A DNA stretch of 64,000 nt from Mycobacterium cookii (lineage in GTDB: Bacteria > Actinomycetota > Actinomycetes > Mycobacteriales > Mycobacteriaceae), in NCBI RefSeq assembly GCF_010727945.1, contig NZ_AP022569.1:3844001-3908000 (forward strand), read 5' to 3'. Below the pieces are notes generated by a model. The model had not been told where the DNA came from and did not search any database. It saw only the letters and a program-made list of their open reading frames with translations. Below, in pieces: positions 26,800-35,917 of this stretch (position 1 is its first letter; every line of letters starts with the position of its first letter). Made by a program: the position numbers and the translations under genes.

Positions 26800-27783
26800 C
26801 TAATAACCGGTGGGTTGGTTGACCACATGGGCCAGCGACTCGCCGTCCCTGAGCCGTCGGCAGTTGGCGACGGCTTCGACGAGATAGCGCCGCATGGTGT
26901 CGACGGTGTACCAGGTGACGTGCGGCGTCAGCACCACGTTGTCGAGCCTGAGCAGCGGGTTGTCCGGTGACACCGGTTCGACGTCGAACACGTCGAGGCC
27001 GGCGGCGGCCAGCCGGCCGGCGCGCAACGCATCGACCAGAGCGCCCTCGTCGACGATCGCGCCACGCGAGGTGTTGACGAGTACCGCACCGGGTTTCATG
27101 CCGGCCAGCGCGACCTCACCGAGCAGCCCGTGCGTGTCCTCGGTCAGTGGCAGATGCAGCGACACGATGTCGCTGCCGGCCAGCAGTGCCGGCAACGGCC
27201 GCCAGCCGGGCAGGCCGTCGTCTCGTGTGCTGGTGTGCAACACCGTGGCGCCCATCGCGGCGACGATGCCCGCGACGTGCTTGGCAACGTTGCCGTAGCC
27301 GACCAATCCCACGGTGCAGGCACCGATGTCGCGGACGGTCTCGCCGAGTTGTGGGTCGGACGGCCAGCCGCGGCCTTCGCGGGTGGCGCGGTCCAGCGCC
27401 GGCAGCCGGCGCAGCGCGGCCAGCATCAGCAGCACCGTCCCTTCGGCCACCGACGGCGCGTTGGCGCCGGGCATGTTGGCGACGGCGATGCCGCGCTCGG
27501 TGGCCGTGTCGACGTCGATGGTGTTGACCCCGGCGCCGAACTTGTGGACCAGCCGCAGTCGAGGCGCCCGTGCGAGGTCGGCGCCGGAAAGGGGCCGCAG
27601 CACATGCCAGATGACGTCGGTCTGAGGCAGCTCCCGGTGAAATGCGTCTTGCGACTCGACAGTGTCGTCGTCGGCGCACCAGCGGATATCGAGCCAATCA
27701 GATTCGGCTGCAACAAAATCCAGCACCTTGGGACCGGGAACGAAATGGGCGAGGACTCTCAGCGCCACCGTTTGGCAATCCAT
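26800..27783 (-). CDS. D-isomer-specific 2-hydroxyacid dehydrogenase
   Basis: 327 residues. TVGLVGYGNVAKHVAGIVAAMGATV is the NAD Rossmann fold about residue 165. The catalytic triad is visible: Arg in NTSRGAIVDE, Glu in GLDVFDVEPV, and His in LTPHVTWY. It reduces or oxidises a 2-keto/2-hydroxy acid; the substrate is not deducible. ATG 27783 lies inside the 3' end of the hydrolase gene (25-bp overlap); GTG 27768 is an alternative start. The gene does not correspond to one I recall between Rv0271c and Rv0272c, so it seems added to that operon. Confidence 0.87.
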   Translation of the reverse strand: MDCQTVALRVLAHFVPGPKVLDFVAAESDWLDIRWCADDDTVESQDAFHRELPQTDVIWHVLRPLSGADLARAPRLRLVHKFGAGVNTIDVDTATERGIAVANMPGANAPSVAEGTVLLMLAALRRLPALDRATREGRGWPSDPQLGETVRDIGACTVGLVGYGNVAKHVAGIVAAMGATVLHTSTRDDGLPGWRPLPALLAGSDIVSLHLPLTEDTHGLLGEVALAGMKPGAVLVNTSRGAIVDEGALVDALRAGRLAAAGLDVFDVEPVSPDNPLLRLDNVVLTPHVTWYTVDTMRRYLVEAVANCRRLRDGESLAHVVNQPTGY

Positions 27784-28892
27784 TTGGCGATTGTGTCAGC
27801 CTGCTCGCTGCGCGCACCCGGGGTGGTGAAGTAGTGGTCGGTGTTGATCGAGCACAGCGATTTGTCGGTGGAGGCCAGCGCGTCGTAGATGCGCTGGGCG
27901 TCCGACGGGAACACACCGGTGTCGGCTTCGGCGTTGATCACCAAGGCAGGGCAGGTGATTCGGGTCAGGTGCGGCTCGGCCCGGGTCTGGGCGGTCCGCA
28001 GGCTCCACATCGCCAGCCAACTGCGCAGCGTGCAGGCTGCGGCGATGCCGTGCGCCGAACGGTTGGCCTTGGCCGGCAGACCCGCGTAACAGAGGTTCGG
28101 CTGCCGGGTGGTGGGCTCGATGGTCGGATCGACCATCCGCGGATCGGCCCACGTCCTCATCACGGAGAATGGGCGATCGGAAAACCCAGCCGCCCGAACA
28201 CGTTTCAACTCCGTTTCGACCCAATCGGTGATGGCGTTGTTACGGGCGACCTGCGCTGCCCGGTATCGCTTCAGGAAGTCCGGCGAGTACGGCGGCCCGT
28301 TGCGTTCGATGAACAGGTCGAGGTCGGGATCGGAGGCGACCGGATCGTTCTCGTCGACGACGGCGGCGTCCATCCAGGCGGTCAACACGTCCGGACGGCC
28401 CGGATGCGCTGCGCTGGCCACGTAGCCGTCGGCTGGCAGCAGATCGGTGAGCCCCGCCGCGGGCCGCATGCCGGCGACCGCGGTCACGTGTGGATCGACG
28501 GCCTGTGCCTGGTAGGCGGCCATCAACGAACCACCCCCAGAATTACCCAGCAGCACAACGGTTTCCACTGATTGCGTGTCTCGCAACCAGTGAACCCCGA
28601 CGCCGATGTCGACCAGCGCATGGTCGAGCAGAAAGCTGTTCTCGAACCCGCGGAATCGGGTGTTCCAGCCGAGGAATCCGATGCCGCGAGTCGCAAGGTA
28701 GTCCGCGAGATAGTGCTCGGAGAAGTCGATTTGGTAGTGCGTGGCGATCACCGCGACCTTGGGTTTGCGCCCCACTCCGCGGTGATAGAGCCCCTGGCAG
28801 GGATGGCCGCCCGCACCGGCGCGCCGCCCGGTCGGCGACGCTAGGCCGATGAATTCACGGACAACCCCGGGGGTACCTGCGGCACGACTCAC
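27759..28892 (-). CDS. Alpha/beta-hydrolase (Rv0272c-like)
   Basis: 377 residues, the same length as M. tuberculosis Rv0272c. VVLLGNSGGGSLMAAYQAQA holds the nucleophile elbow G-N-S-G-G near residue 120. CPALVINAEADTGVFPSDAQ gives the acid, and NTDHYFTTPG the catalytic His near the end. An esterase or thioesterase acting on lipid-type esters is plausible. GTG 28892 follows the TetR stop with no gap, so the two are translationally coupled. Confidence 0.87.
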   Translation of the reverse strand: MSRAAGTPGVVREFIGLASPTGRRAGAGGHPCQGLYHRGVGRKPKVAVIATHYQIDFSEHYLADYLATRGIGFLGWNTRFRGFENSFLLDHALVDIGVGVHWLRDTQSVETVVLLGNSGGGSLMAAYQAQAVDPHVTAVAGMRPAAGLTDLLPADGYVASAAHPGRPDVLTAWMDAAVVDENDPVASDPDLDLFIERNGPPYSPDFLKRYRAAQVARNNAITDWVETELKRVRAAGFSDRPFSVMRTWADPRMVDPTIEPTTRQPNLCYAGLPAKANRSAHGIAAACTLRSWLAMWSLRTAQTRAEPHLTRITCPALVINAEADTGVFPSDAQRIYDALASTDKSLCSINTDHYFTTPGARSEQADTIAKWIAKRWR

Positions 28893-29525
28893 TCAGTGGT
28901 CCTCCTTGTAGTAAATGGCTCGGTAGAAGATATTGGCCAGCGTCGTGATGCAGGCTTCGTCGTCCGGCGTTCCGGGGCCGGTCAGCTGCAGGTAGCAGAA
29001 CTGGTTCAGCATCGCCACGATCGCGACCGCAATCAGCTGCGGGTCGTCGCTGGGACAATACCCGTCAGATTGTGCGCGCCGCACCATCTCGGTGATGAAC
29101 GATGTTGGTATAGAACAGATTTCAGCCCAATACCCGGCAAAGTCGTCGTTGACCATTGCCAGCTGCGACACGCTGACCATCTCCGCCAAGAGGTCCTTAT
29201 AGGTGTGCCAATGTGCTGCCGCGGCCAACTGGACGCGCTCTTGATTCGACAGCCCGTGCCGGGTGACCGTTTGCGCCCGCTCGTTGACGTCGTCGCGGAA
29301 CCGCAACGCCCACTCGCGGACCATCGCCTCTTTGGAGTCGTAGTAGTTGTAGAACGACGCCGTCGACCGCCCTGCCTCGGCGGCGATGTCGGCGATGGTG
29401 GCGGCCAGGATGCCTTTGCGGGCGATCACGCTGCGTGCCGCGGTGTCGATGGCCGCCCGGGTACGGCGGCCACGGTTCGTCGGCAGCGGCGCCCGCCGGG
29501 CAGGCGGATCGGACACCGTGGACAC
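28893..29525 (-). CDS. TetR-family regulator (Rv0273c-like)
   Basis: 210 residues. NRGRRTRAAIDTAARSVIARKGILAATIADIAAEAGRSTASFYNYYDSKEAMVREW is the TetR helix-turn-helix, residues ~20-75. A ligand-binding half follows. I chose GTG 29525 because GGAGGG lies seven bases upstream; an ATG at 29552 would add nine residues. Coupled to the hydrolase and followed by a dehydrogenase and fadE6, it is probably a repressor of this CoA-ester catabolic run. Confidence 0.9.
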   Translation of the reverse strand: MSTVSDPPARRAPLPTNRGRRTRAAIDTAARSVIARKGILAATIADIAAEAGRSTASFYNYYDSKEAMVREWALRFRDDVNERAQTVTRHGLSNQERVQLAAAAHWHTYKDLLAEMVSVSQLAMVNDDFAGYWAEICSIPTSFITEMVRRAQSDGYCPSDDPQLIAVAIVAMLNQFCYLQLTGPGTPDDEACITTLANIFYRAIYYKEDH

Positions 29526-29614
29526 CGACGACCCTCCCTCGTAGCGGCGCATTTTCTGGAACGAACCTGAACCTGATGTTAGATTCAGATCCTGATCTGC
29601 GCCACGGAACGCGC

Positions 29615-29768
29615 GCCGACGACGATGCCGAGCGAAGCGAGGAAGAGGAGCGGCGCTCATGACGGCAGCCGACGACGATGCCGAGCGAAGCGAGGAAGAG
29701 GAGCGGCGCTCATGACGGCAGCCGACGACGATGCCGAGCGAAGCGAGGAAGAGAAGCGGCGCACATGA
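29615..29768 (+). repeat. Three-copy MIRU-type tandem repeat (53-bp unit)
   Basis: Copies begin at 29615, 29668 and 29721 with period 53. The first two are nearly identical; the third ends in a diverged GAAGAGAAGCGGCGCACATGA. Each unit carries GAGGAG-type Shine-Dalgarno sequence before an ATGA. The second and third copies encode 18-residue Asp/Glu/Arg-rich micro-ORFs that end and start on shared ATGA (29659-29715, 29712-29768). A 6-residue ORF (29765-29785) then overlaps the next gene's ATG by ATGA. Confidence 0.92.
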
Positions 29769-29781
29769 CGAGAGCCCGCGG

Positions 29782-30357
29782 ATGATCAAGCCGCACAATC
29801 GCAATTCCGAGTTCGAGCTCGGCGGGATCAACCACGTCGCGCTGGTCTGTTCGGACATGGCGCGGACGGTGGACTTCTACAGCAACGTGCTCGGCATGCC
29901 GTTGATCAAATCGCTGGATCTGCCCGGGGGACTCGGACAGCACTTCTTCTTCGACGCCGGCAACGGAGATTGCGTGGCGTTCTTCTGGTTCGCCGACGCG
30001 CCCGACCGGGTGCCCGGCCTTTCGTCGCCGGCCGCCATACCCGGGATCGGTGAAATCGTCAGCGCGGTCAGCACGATGAACCACCTGGCGTTTCACGTAC
30101 CCGCCGAGAAGTTCGACGCCTACCGTCAGCGGCTCAAGGAAAAGGGTGTGCGGGTCGGCCCGGTGCTCAATCACGATGAGAGCGAGCGGCAGGTCGCGGC
30201 GGCCGTGCACCCCGGTGTCTACGTTCGGTCGTTCTACTTCCAGGACCCCGACGGAATCACCCTGGAATTCGCTTGCTGGACAAAAGAATTCGGTGAGAGC
30301 GACACTCGAGCCGTGCCGAAGACATCGGCCGACCGCCGTATCCCGGCCCCCCGCTAG
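29782..30357 (+). CDS. Glyoxalase/VOC-superfamily protein (Rv0274-like)
   Basis: 191 residues; M. tuberculosis Rv0274 is 193. Two VOC beta-alpha-beta-beta-beta modules are present: INHVALVCSDMARTVDFYSNVLGMPL near residue 15 and MNHLAFHVPAEKFDAYRQRLKEKG near 95. GITLEFACW at 165 and the His of INHVA and MNHLA are the expected metal ligands. It may be an extradiol-dioxygenase-like or glyoxalase-like metal enzyme; the reaction is unknown. The start is ATG 29782 rather than the longer frame through the repeat (ATG 29731), since it overlaps the MIRU micro-ORF stop by ATGA. Confidence 0.85.
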   Translation: MIKPHNRNSEFELGGINHVALVCSDMARTVDFYSNVLGMPLIKSLDLPGGLGQHFFFDAGNGDCVAFFWFADAPDRVPGLSSPAAIPGIGEIVSAVSTMNHLAFHVPAEKFDAYRQRLKEKGVRVGPVLNHDESERQVAAAVHPGVYVRSFYFQDPDGITLEFACWTKEFGESDTRAVPKTSADRRIPAPR

Positions 30358-30369
30358 CCGCGCAACGGC

Positions 30370-31017
30370 TCAGTCGCGATACAGGCCCGGGTCGGCGAGC
30401 TCGTCAAGTAGAGACGCGAGCTGGTCGACCAGCTGATCGGCGTCGAGTCGCACTTCGCCGGTCAGCCAGGCCCCGATCGTCTGCGCCACTCCGCCGACCA
30501 CGAAGTGCGCGGCGGCCTTGATCCGGTCGTTCTCCGGCATCCGTAGGGCGTTTTCGACGTGGCGGCCGGACAGCATCGCGAACAGCGCGCTGGATTCGAC
30601 GCGCTTGCGGACGATGACGGCGTTGGTCAGGTGCGCACTGAACAGCAGGCGTCCCACTCGCGGGTCCCCGCCGATGGTCCGGAGGATGTCGGTGATGAGG
30701 GCACGGGTCTGCTCCGCCGGCGGTGCGGCCGCCACCGCGGCCTGCGTCGTCGCAGCCAGGTCGGCAATCACCCAGTCGAACACCGCCGCGACGAATTCGT
30801 CTTTGTCGGCGAAGCTTTCGTAGAAATAGCGTGCGGCCACGCCTGCCTGCCGACAGACCCCGCGCACCGTCAGCTCCGCGGCGTCCGCCCGGTCGGCTCC
30901 TAGCAGATCGAGGCCGGCTTCCAGCAGCCGTGCCCGGCGTGCGGCCAGACGGTCGGCGGCGTCGACGCCGCCATAGGGCCGCGCGCTCGTCGTCGGGGCA
31001 TTGGCCATGAAGATCAT
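30370..31017 (-). CDS. TetR-family regulator (Rv0275c-like)
   Basis: 215 residues. DRLAARRARLLEAGLDLLGADRADAAELTVRGVCRQAGVAARYFYESFADKDEFVAAVFDW is the DNA-binding domain, residues ~20-80, with helix-turn-helix near TVRGVCRQAGVAARYFY. The downstream half is the ligand-binding domain. The start could be ATG 31017 or ATG 31008; no clear ribosome site decides. It is convergent with the glyoxalase and divergent from the MpaB-like gene, which is the likely control target. Confidence 0.88.
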   Translation of the reverse strand: MIFMANAPTTSARPYGGVDAADRLAARRARLLEAGLDLLGADRADAAELTVRGVCRQAGVAARYFYESFADKDEFVAAVFDWVIADLAATTQAAVAAAPPAEQTRALITDILRTIGGDPRVGRLLFSAHLTNAVIVRKRVESSALFAMLSGRHVENALRMPENDRIKAAAHFVVGGVAQTIGAWLTGEVRLDADQLVDQLASLLDELADPGLYRD

Positions 31018-31087
31018 CTTGACACCCGCGGCCGCCGCCTGGCAATATCAGGAAACAGGCGTTCTCAGATTTAGGGTCAGGGGTGCG

Positions 31088-31975
31088 ATGACGGTCAGTG
31101 AGCCAATCAGCCATGTCGATCGCACGCTGAGCGATCCGCCGATACGTCGGCCGCGGCCGGGCGGACGCCTCGACGATCAGCTGATGGGGATGGCGCTGCT
31201 CCTCGGCCCGGCCAACGTGATCATGGAACTGGCGCTACCAGGTGTCGGTTACGGCGTGATGGAAAGCCGCGTCGAGGGCGGCCGCATCGACCTGCATCCG
31301 ATCAAGCGGGCACGTACTACGTTCACCTATCTGGCGGTGGCGATGGCGGGGACCGACACGCAGAAGGAGGCGTTCCGCCGCGCGGTCAACGGTGCGCACG
31401 CCCAGGTGTACTCGACCCCGGACAGCCCGGTGCAGTACAACGCGTTCGACCTCGATCTGCAGTTGTGGGTCGCCGCCTGCCTCTACAAGGGCGGCGTCGA
31501 CTTTTATCGCACCTTCGTCGGCGAGATCGATGAGCAGGACGCCGAGGAGCGCTACCGCGAAGGCATGGTGCTTGGCACCACCTTGCAGGTGCCCCCGGAG
31601 ATGTGGCCGCCCAATCGAGCCGCGTTCGACCGCTATTGGCAGGAACAGCTCGACAAGGTTCACATCGATGACGCCGTTCGCGAGTACCTCTACCCGATCG
31701 CCGTCGGCCGCATCCGGGGACTGCCGGCGCCCGCGTGGCTGCGCCGGCTGCCGGAGAGTCTGAGCTTGCTGATCACCACTGGCTTTCTGCCGCAACGCTT
31801 TCGCGACGAGATGCACTTCGAGTGGGATGCCGCCAGGCAGCGGCGCTTCGACCGGCTGATCGCGGTGCTGCGGACGGTGAACAACGCGATGCCGCGGTTC
31901 ATCCGGCGATTCCCGTTCAACGTGCTGCTGTGGGACCTGGACCGCCGGATCAAGGCCGGCCGGCCATTGGTCTAG
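31088..31975 (+). CDS. DUF2236/MpaB-like oxygenase-family protein (Rv0276-like)
   Basis: 295 residues. The DUF2236 pattern is recognisable: GGRLDDQLMGMALLLGPANVIMELALPGVGYGVMES, then DLHPIKRARTTFTYLAVAMAGTDTQK and VNGAHAQVY, with the conserved His and Arg proposed to bind heme b in MpaB, the rubber-oxygenase/latex-clearing-type family. Actual substrate unknown. ATG 31088; a frame extending to 31001 would overlap the divergent TetR gene and has no sense. Confidence 0.8.
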   Translation: MTVSEPISHVDRTLSDPPIRRPRPGGRLDDQLMGMALLLGPANVIMELALPGVGYGVMESRVEGGRIDLHPIKRARTTFTYLAVAMAGTDTQKEAFRRAVNGAHAQVYSTPDSPVQYNAFDLDLQLWVAACLYKGGVDFYRTFVGEIDEQDAEERYREGMVLGTTLQVPPEMWPPNRAAFDRYWQEQLDKVHIDDAVREYLYPIAVGRIRGLPAPAWLRRLPESLSLLITTGFLPQRFRDEMHFEWDAARQRRFDRLIAVLRTVNNAMPRFIRRFPFNVLLWDLDRRIKAGRPLV

Positions 31976-32090
31976 CGGCGCAAGCGAATACCCCCTACCC
32001 GAACCGGGTCTTGTCCTACGACATGACGTCGTATTGACTGCCGTCCGTGGCGGAATTCGGCAACGTTGAGCGGGCGTAGGGTCGGTTTTT

Positions 32091-32261
32091 GTGCGTACAC
32101 ATGACGACAACTGGGACATCACCACGAGCGTCGGTTCGACCGCGTTATTCGTGGCCACCGCCCGAGCATTGGAGGCGCAGAAGCCCGACCCGCTGGCTGA
32201 CGACCCCTACGCCGAGATCTTCTGTCGTGCGGTCGGCGGCAGCGCCGATGCCGTAGAGTAA
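32091..32261 (+). pseudogene. Truncated S-adenosylmethionine-dependent methyltransferase remnant (Rv0281-like)
   Basis: GTG 32091 opens a 56-residue frame starting [20 protein letters not shown], followed by [30 protein letters not shown]. This is the N-terminus of the TIGR00027/LCMT-like mycobacterial methyltransferase family (about 300 aa). After SADAVE a TAA stops it at 32261. The sequence that follows does not resume the family. The SAM-binding glycine motif is therefore missing and the gene is non-functional. It lies in the place of Rv0281, immediately upstream of eccA3. Confidence 0.85.
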
Positions 32262-32268
32262 GCGCTAA

Positions 32269-32283
32269 TGACATTCATTTTCA
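32269..32283. promoter_or_regulatory. Zur-box-like site upstream of ESX-3
   Basis: TGACATTCATTTTCA is an imperfect 15-bp palindrome (5 of 7 pairs). It resembles the TGAAAAT...ATTTTCA type of mycobacterial Zur box. Zur is known to repress the M. tuberculosis ESX-3 locus. It lies about 230 bp before eccA3, just past the truncated methyltransferase, so a promoter in between is assumed. Confidence 0.5.
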
Positions 32284-32439
32284 ACAAGCCGAGGCGTGAG
32301 CGTTGCGAGAAACCGGTTCGTCGCCTCGTATCCAAAAGCAGTCGCCCACAGGTTGTCATGCGGACTGACCTGCGACGGTTGGGCTTTCGTGCCTGTGTGA
32401 CCGAAGCCGTCCGTCGCGGCGATAGGTGCGTCTCGACAC

Positions 32440-32489
32440 TTAGCTTGTGCAATGCTAACTTCGCCCGAAGTTAGCTTAGGCAACACTAC
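32440..32489. promoter_or_regulatory. Two IdeR-like iron boxes upstream of eccA3
   Basis: Box 1 is TTAGCTTGTGCAATGCTAA at 32440-32458, and box 2 TTAGCTTAGGCAACACTAC at 32471-32489. Against the IdeR consensus TTAGGTTAGGCTAACCTAA they match about 13 and 14 of 19. The boxes are joined by a perfect inverted repeat, GCTAACTTCG (32454-32463) and its complement (32466-32475). IdeR repression of ESX-3 by iron is established in M. tuberculosis. Confidence 0.75.
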
Positions 32490-32510
32490 GTCCGAAGGGG
32501 AGTCAGAGGC

Positions 32511-34352
32511 GTGGAAACCGTGGAGACCGGCATCGTCGCCACCCGGCCGGTCGCGGTCCGGGTGGACGGTGACACCGCGAGCCGATTCGCGACGTGCTGC
32601 CGTGCGCTCGGGCTGACCGTCTACGACCGCACCCGCCCAGCAGACTTGGCCGCTGCCCGCTCCGGGTTCACCGGCCTGGTCCGCATCGCCCACGACCAGT
32701 GCGACGCCTGGGTCGGGCTGGCTGCCGCCGGCGACACGTCGACCCGTGTGCTGGAAGCGATTTCGCAGAACACGGCGACGGCCGGACTGCTGCAGCGGCA
32801 CGTGGAACTGGCGCCGGGCGTGTTGGGATTCCACTACGACACCGGCCTGTACCTGCGGTTCCGCGCGAGCGAGCCGGACGACTTCCACCTCGCCTACGCC
32901 GCGGCCCTGGCCGCCGACGGACGATTTGCTGAGGCCCACCAACTGGTCAGCGAAGTCAGCCAGCGCCGGCCGAGCTCGCGGGAGGCGCGTTGGGTCGCGG
33001 CGACCGTTCAGTACCGCGCAGAGCGATGGGCTGACGTCGTCAAGCTGCTGTCGCCGATCGTCAACGACCCCGACCTCGACGACCACTACGCGCACGCCGT
33101 CAAGATCGCCCTCGGGGTGTCGCTGGCCCGGCTGGGGATGTTTGCTGCGGCGCTGGCCTATCTTGAAGAGCCGGACGGCCCGATCGCCGTCGCCGCGGTC
33201 GACGGCGGGCTCGCCAGGGCGCTGTCACTACGTGCCGACGGCGACGAAGACACCGCCCGCGAGGTGCTGCAGGACCTCTACGCGGCCAACCCGGAGCACG
33301 CTGAGGTCGAAGAGGCGCTCACCGACACCAGCTTCGGCATCGTGCCGACCACCGCGGACCGCATCGACGCCCGCGTCGACCCGTGGGATCCGGCCACCGA
33401 GCCCAAGCCCGGTGATTTCGTGGATCCCGGCGCCCAGGAACGTAAGGCCGTGCTGCTGGCCGAGGCCGAGCGCGAACTCGACGAGTTCATCGGCCTGGAG
33501 AAGGTCAAGGACCAGGTTGCCCGGCTGAAGAGTGCGGTGGCGATGGAGTTGGTGCGACGAGAACGCGGCCTGGAGGTCGCACAGCGGACCCACCACTTGG
33601 TGTTCACCGGTCCGCCCGGAACCGGCAAAACCACCATCGCCCGCGTGGTGGCCAAAATCTATTGCGGCTTAGGCCTTTTGAAGAAAGAAAACATCAAAGA
33701 GGTGCACCGCGCCGACTTGATCGGTCAGCACATCGGTGAGACCGAAGCCAAGACCAACGCGATCATCGACAGCGCCCTGGACGGCGTGCTGTTCCTCGAC
33801 GAGGCCTACGCGCTGGTGGCCACCGGGGCCAAGAACGACTTCGGTCTGGTGGCCATCGACACGCTGCTGGCCCGAATGGAAAACGACCGCGATCGGCTGG
33901 TGGTGATCATCGCCGGTTACCGCGCCGACCTGGACCGATTCCTGGACACCAACCAAGGTCTGCGATCGCGGTTCACCCGCACCATCGACTTCCCGTCGTA
34001 TCAGCCCCCCGAGTTGATCGAGATCGCGAACTTCATGGCCACCAGGCGCGACAGCACATTCGAGCAGGCGGCACTCGACGACCTGGAATCGCTGTTCGCT
34101 CACCTGGCGAGCATGACCAAAGCCGATTCGACCGGTGTCGAACGGCGCGGTCTGGACATCGCCGGCAACGGTCGATTCGTCCGCAACGTCGTCGAAAAGT
34201 CGGAAGAGGAACGGGAATTCCGGTTGGACCACTCCGAACACGCGAAAACCGGTGAATTCACCGACGAGGAGCTCATGACGATCACCGCCGCCGACGTCGC
34301 CAACACGGTGCCGCCGCTGCTTGAAGGCCTGCGGCTGGAGACGCCGGCATGA
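32511..34352 (+). CDS. eccA3: ESX-3 AAA+ ATPase EccA3
   Basis: 613 residues (M. tuberculosis 631). Residues ~1-270 form a TPR-like helical N-domain. The CbbX-type AAA+ module follows, with Walker A FTGPPGTGKTTIA near residue 365, Walker B DGVLFLDEAYALV near 425, and an arginine-finger region at QGLRSRFTRTIDFP. This cytosolic ATPase is thought to unload chaperoned PE/PPE substrates for secretion. GTG start at 32511, with AAGGGGAG nine bases upstream. First gene of the ESX-3 unit, downstream of the IdeR boxes, and overlapping eccB3 by ATGA. Confidence 0.95.
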   Translation: METVETGIVATRPVAVRVDGDTASRFATCCRALGLTVYDRTRPADLAAARSGFTGLVRIAHDQCDAWVGLAAAGDTSTRVLEAISQNTATAGLLQRHVELAPGVLGFHYDTGLYLRFRASEPDDFHLAYAAALAADGRFAEAHQLVSEVSQRRPSSREARWVAATVQYRAERWADVVKLLSPIVNDPDLDDHYAHAVKIALGVSLARLGMFAAALAYLEEPDGPIAVAAVDGGLARALSLRADGDEDTAREVLQDLYAANPEHAEVEEALTDTSFGIVPTTADRIDARVDPWDPATEPKPGDFVDPGAQERKAVLLAEAERELDEFIGLEKVKDQVARLKSAVAMELVRRERGLEVAQRTHHLVFTGPPGTGKTTIARVVAKIYCGLGLLKKENIKEVHRADLIGQHIGETEAKTNAIIDSALDGVLFLDEAYALVATGAKNDFGLVAIDTLLARMENDRDRLVVIIAGYRADLDRFLDTNQGLRSRFTRTIDFPSYQPPELIEIANFMATRRDSTFEQAALDDLESLFAHLASMTKADSTGVERRGLDIAGNGRFVRNVVEKSEEEREFRLDHSEHAKTGEFTDEELMTITAADVANTVPPLLEGLRLETPA

Positions 34353-35917
34353 CCGCCCCCGAAGGCGACGACCGCCGCTCGTTCGCGTCGCGCACTCCCG
34401 TCAACGACAACCCCGACAAGGTCGTCTACCGCCGCGGGTTCGTCACCCGTCACCAGGTGACCGGATGGCGATTTGTCATGCGCCGCATCGCTTCCGGCGT
34501 CGCGTTGCACGACACCCGGATGCTCGTCGACCCGCTGCGCACCCAGACGCGTGCGATCCTGATGGGCGTCATCGTGCTGATCACCGCGCTGGTCGGCTGC
34601 TTCGTCTTCTCGCTGATCCGGCCGAACGGATCAGCCGCCAGCAAAGCGGTGCTGGCCGACCGTTCGACCTCGGCGCTGTACGTACGGGTGGGCGATCAGC
34701 TGCACCCGGTGCTGAACCTGGCCTCGGCCCGACTGATCGCCGGCCGACCGGACAATCCGACAACGGTGAAAAGTGCTGAGCTGGACAAGTTTCCGCTCGG
34801 CAACCTGATCGGCATCCCAGGCGCACCGCAGCGGATGGTGCAGAACACCCGCAAGGACGCCGACTGGACGGTGTGCGACGCCGCCGCCAGCGGTGTGACG
34901 GTGATCGCCGGCGCCCTCGACAGCTCCGGTGCCCGCGCGAAGACTCTGGCCGGCGGCAACGGCGTGCTGGTCAGCAACGCCGCCGGCGGCTGGCTGCTGT
35001 GGGACGGCCGGCGCAGCCGGATCGACCTGGCCGACCACGCGGTGACCAACGCGCTGGGTCTGGGCTCGAACATCCCCGCGCCGAGGCCGGTCGCCGTCGG
35101 CTTGTTCAACGCGATCCCGGAGGCGCCGCCGCTGACCGTGCCCGTCATCCCGGACGCCGGCAGCCCCGCTCGCTTCCCCGTTCCCGCGCCGATCGGTGCA
35201 GTCGTCGAATCTCATGGGCTGGAAAGCGTTTCGGGCAACAGCGCGCTGTACTATGCGGTGCTGCCCGACGGCCTGCAGCCGATCTCGCCCGTTCTGGCGG
35301 CGATCCTGCGCAATTCGAACTCCTACGGCCTGGACCAGCCACCGCGGCTCGGCGCAGACAAAATCGCCAAGCTGCCGGTGTCGAAGGCGCTGGACACCAG
35401 CCGGTACCCCGAGCAGCGGATCACTCTCGTCGACGCCTCGCACGATCCGGTCACCTGCGCGCACTGGAACAAGGTGGCCGGAGCAAGCACGAATTCGTTG
35501 ACGTTGCTGACGGGTTCGGCACTGCCGATTCCGGACGCGGTGCACACCGAGGACCTCGTCGGCGCGGGCAATGGCGGCACGGCAAGCCGGGTCGCGATGA
35601 CCCCTGGCCAGGGATACTTCACCCAAACCGTCGGGCAGGGTTCGTCGTCACCGGCCGCCGGCTCGCTGTTCTGGGTCTCCGATACCGGGGTCCGGTACGG
35701 CATCGACAACGAAGCCGCGCAGGCCGGGCCCACCGGGCAGTCGAAAACGGTTGAGGCACTTGGCCTGAGCTCGCCGCCGACACCCATTCCGTGGTCCATC
35801 CTGTCGCTGTACGCGCCCGGACCGACGCTGTCGCGTGCCGACGCGCTGCTCGCTCACGATGGACTGGCCCCCGACTCTCGACCTGGCCGCACCTCAGCCG
35901 AAGGGCAAACCCGATGA
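34349..35917 (+). CDS. eccB3: ESX-3 membrane core protein EccB3
   Basis: 522 residues (M. tuberculosis 538). A short cytosolic N-tail ([33 protein letters not shown]) precedes one membrane helix, residues ~68-90 ([20 protein letters not shown]). A large periplasmic part, the EccB repeat domains, follows, with Cys at residue ~177 (WTVCDA) and ~370 (VTCAHW) in position for a disulfide. A structural unit of the secretion complex with EccC, EccD and EccE. Overlaps both eccA3 and eccC3 by ATGA, so expression is tightly coupled. Confidence 0.95.
   Translation: MTAPEGDDRRSFASRTPVNDNPDKVVYRRGFVTRHQVTGWRFVMRRIASGVALHDTRMLVDPLRTQTRAILMGVIVLITALVGCFVFSLIRPNGSAASKAVLADRSTSALYVRVGDQLHPVLNLASARLIAGRPDNPTTVKSAELDKFPLGNLIGIPGAPQRMVQNTRKDADWTVCDAAASGVTVIAGALDSSGARAKTLAGGNGVLVSNAAGGWLLWDGRRSRIDLADHAVTNALGLGSNIPAPRPVAVGLFNAIPEAPPLTVPVIPDAGSPARFPVPAPIGAVVESHGLESVSGNSALYYAVLPDGLQPISPVLAAILRNSNSYGLDQPPRLGADKIAKLPVSKALDTSRYPEQRITLVDASHDPVTCAHWNKVAGASTNSLTLLTGSALPIPDAVHTEDLVGAGNGGTASRVAMTPGQGYFTQTVGQGSSSPAAGSLFWVSDTGVRYGIDNEAAQAGPTGQSKTVEALGLSSPPTPIPWSILSLYAPGPTLSRADALLAHDGLAPDSRPGRTSAEGQTR

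Noticed and set aside
25178..26803. 541-codon plus-strand frame opposite fadE6
   Set aside because: Same shadow pattern; the minus strand encodes a clear acyl-CoA dehydrogenase.
29586..29765. CRISPR array
   Set aside because: The repeats are contiguous with no spacers; this is a tandem MIRU-type element.
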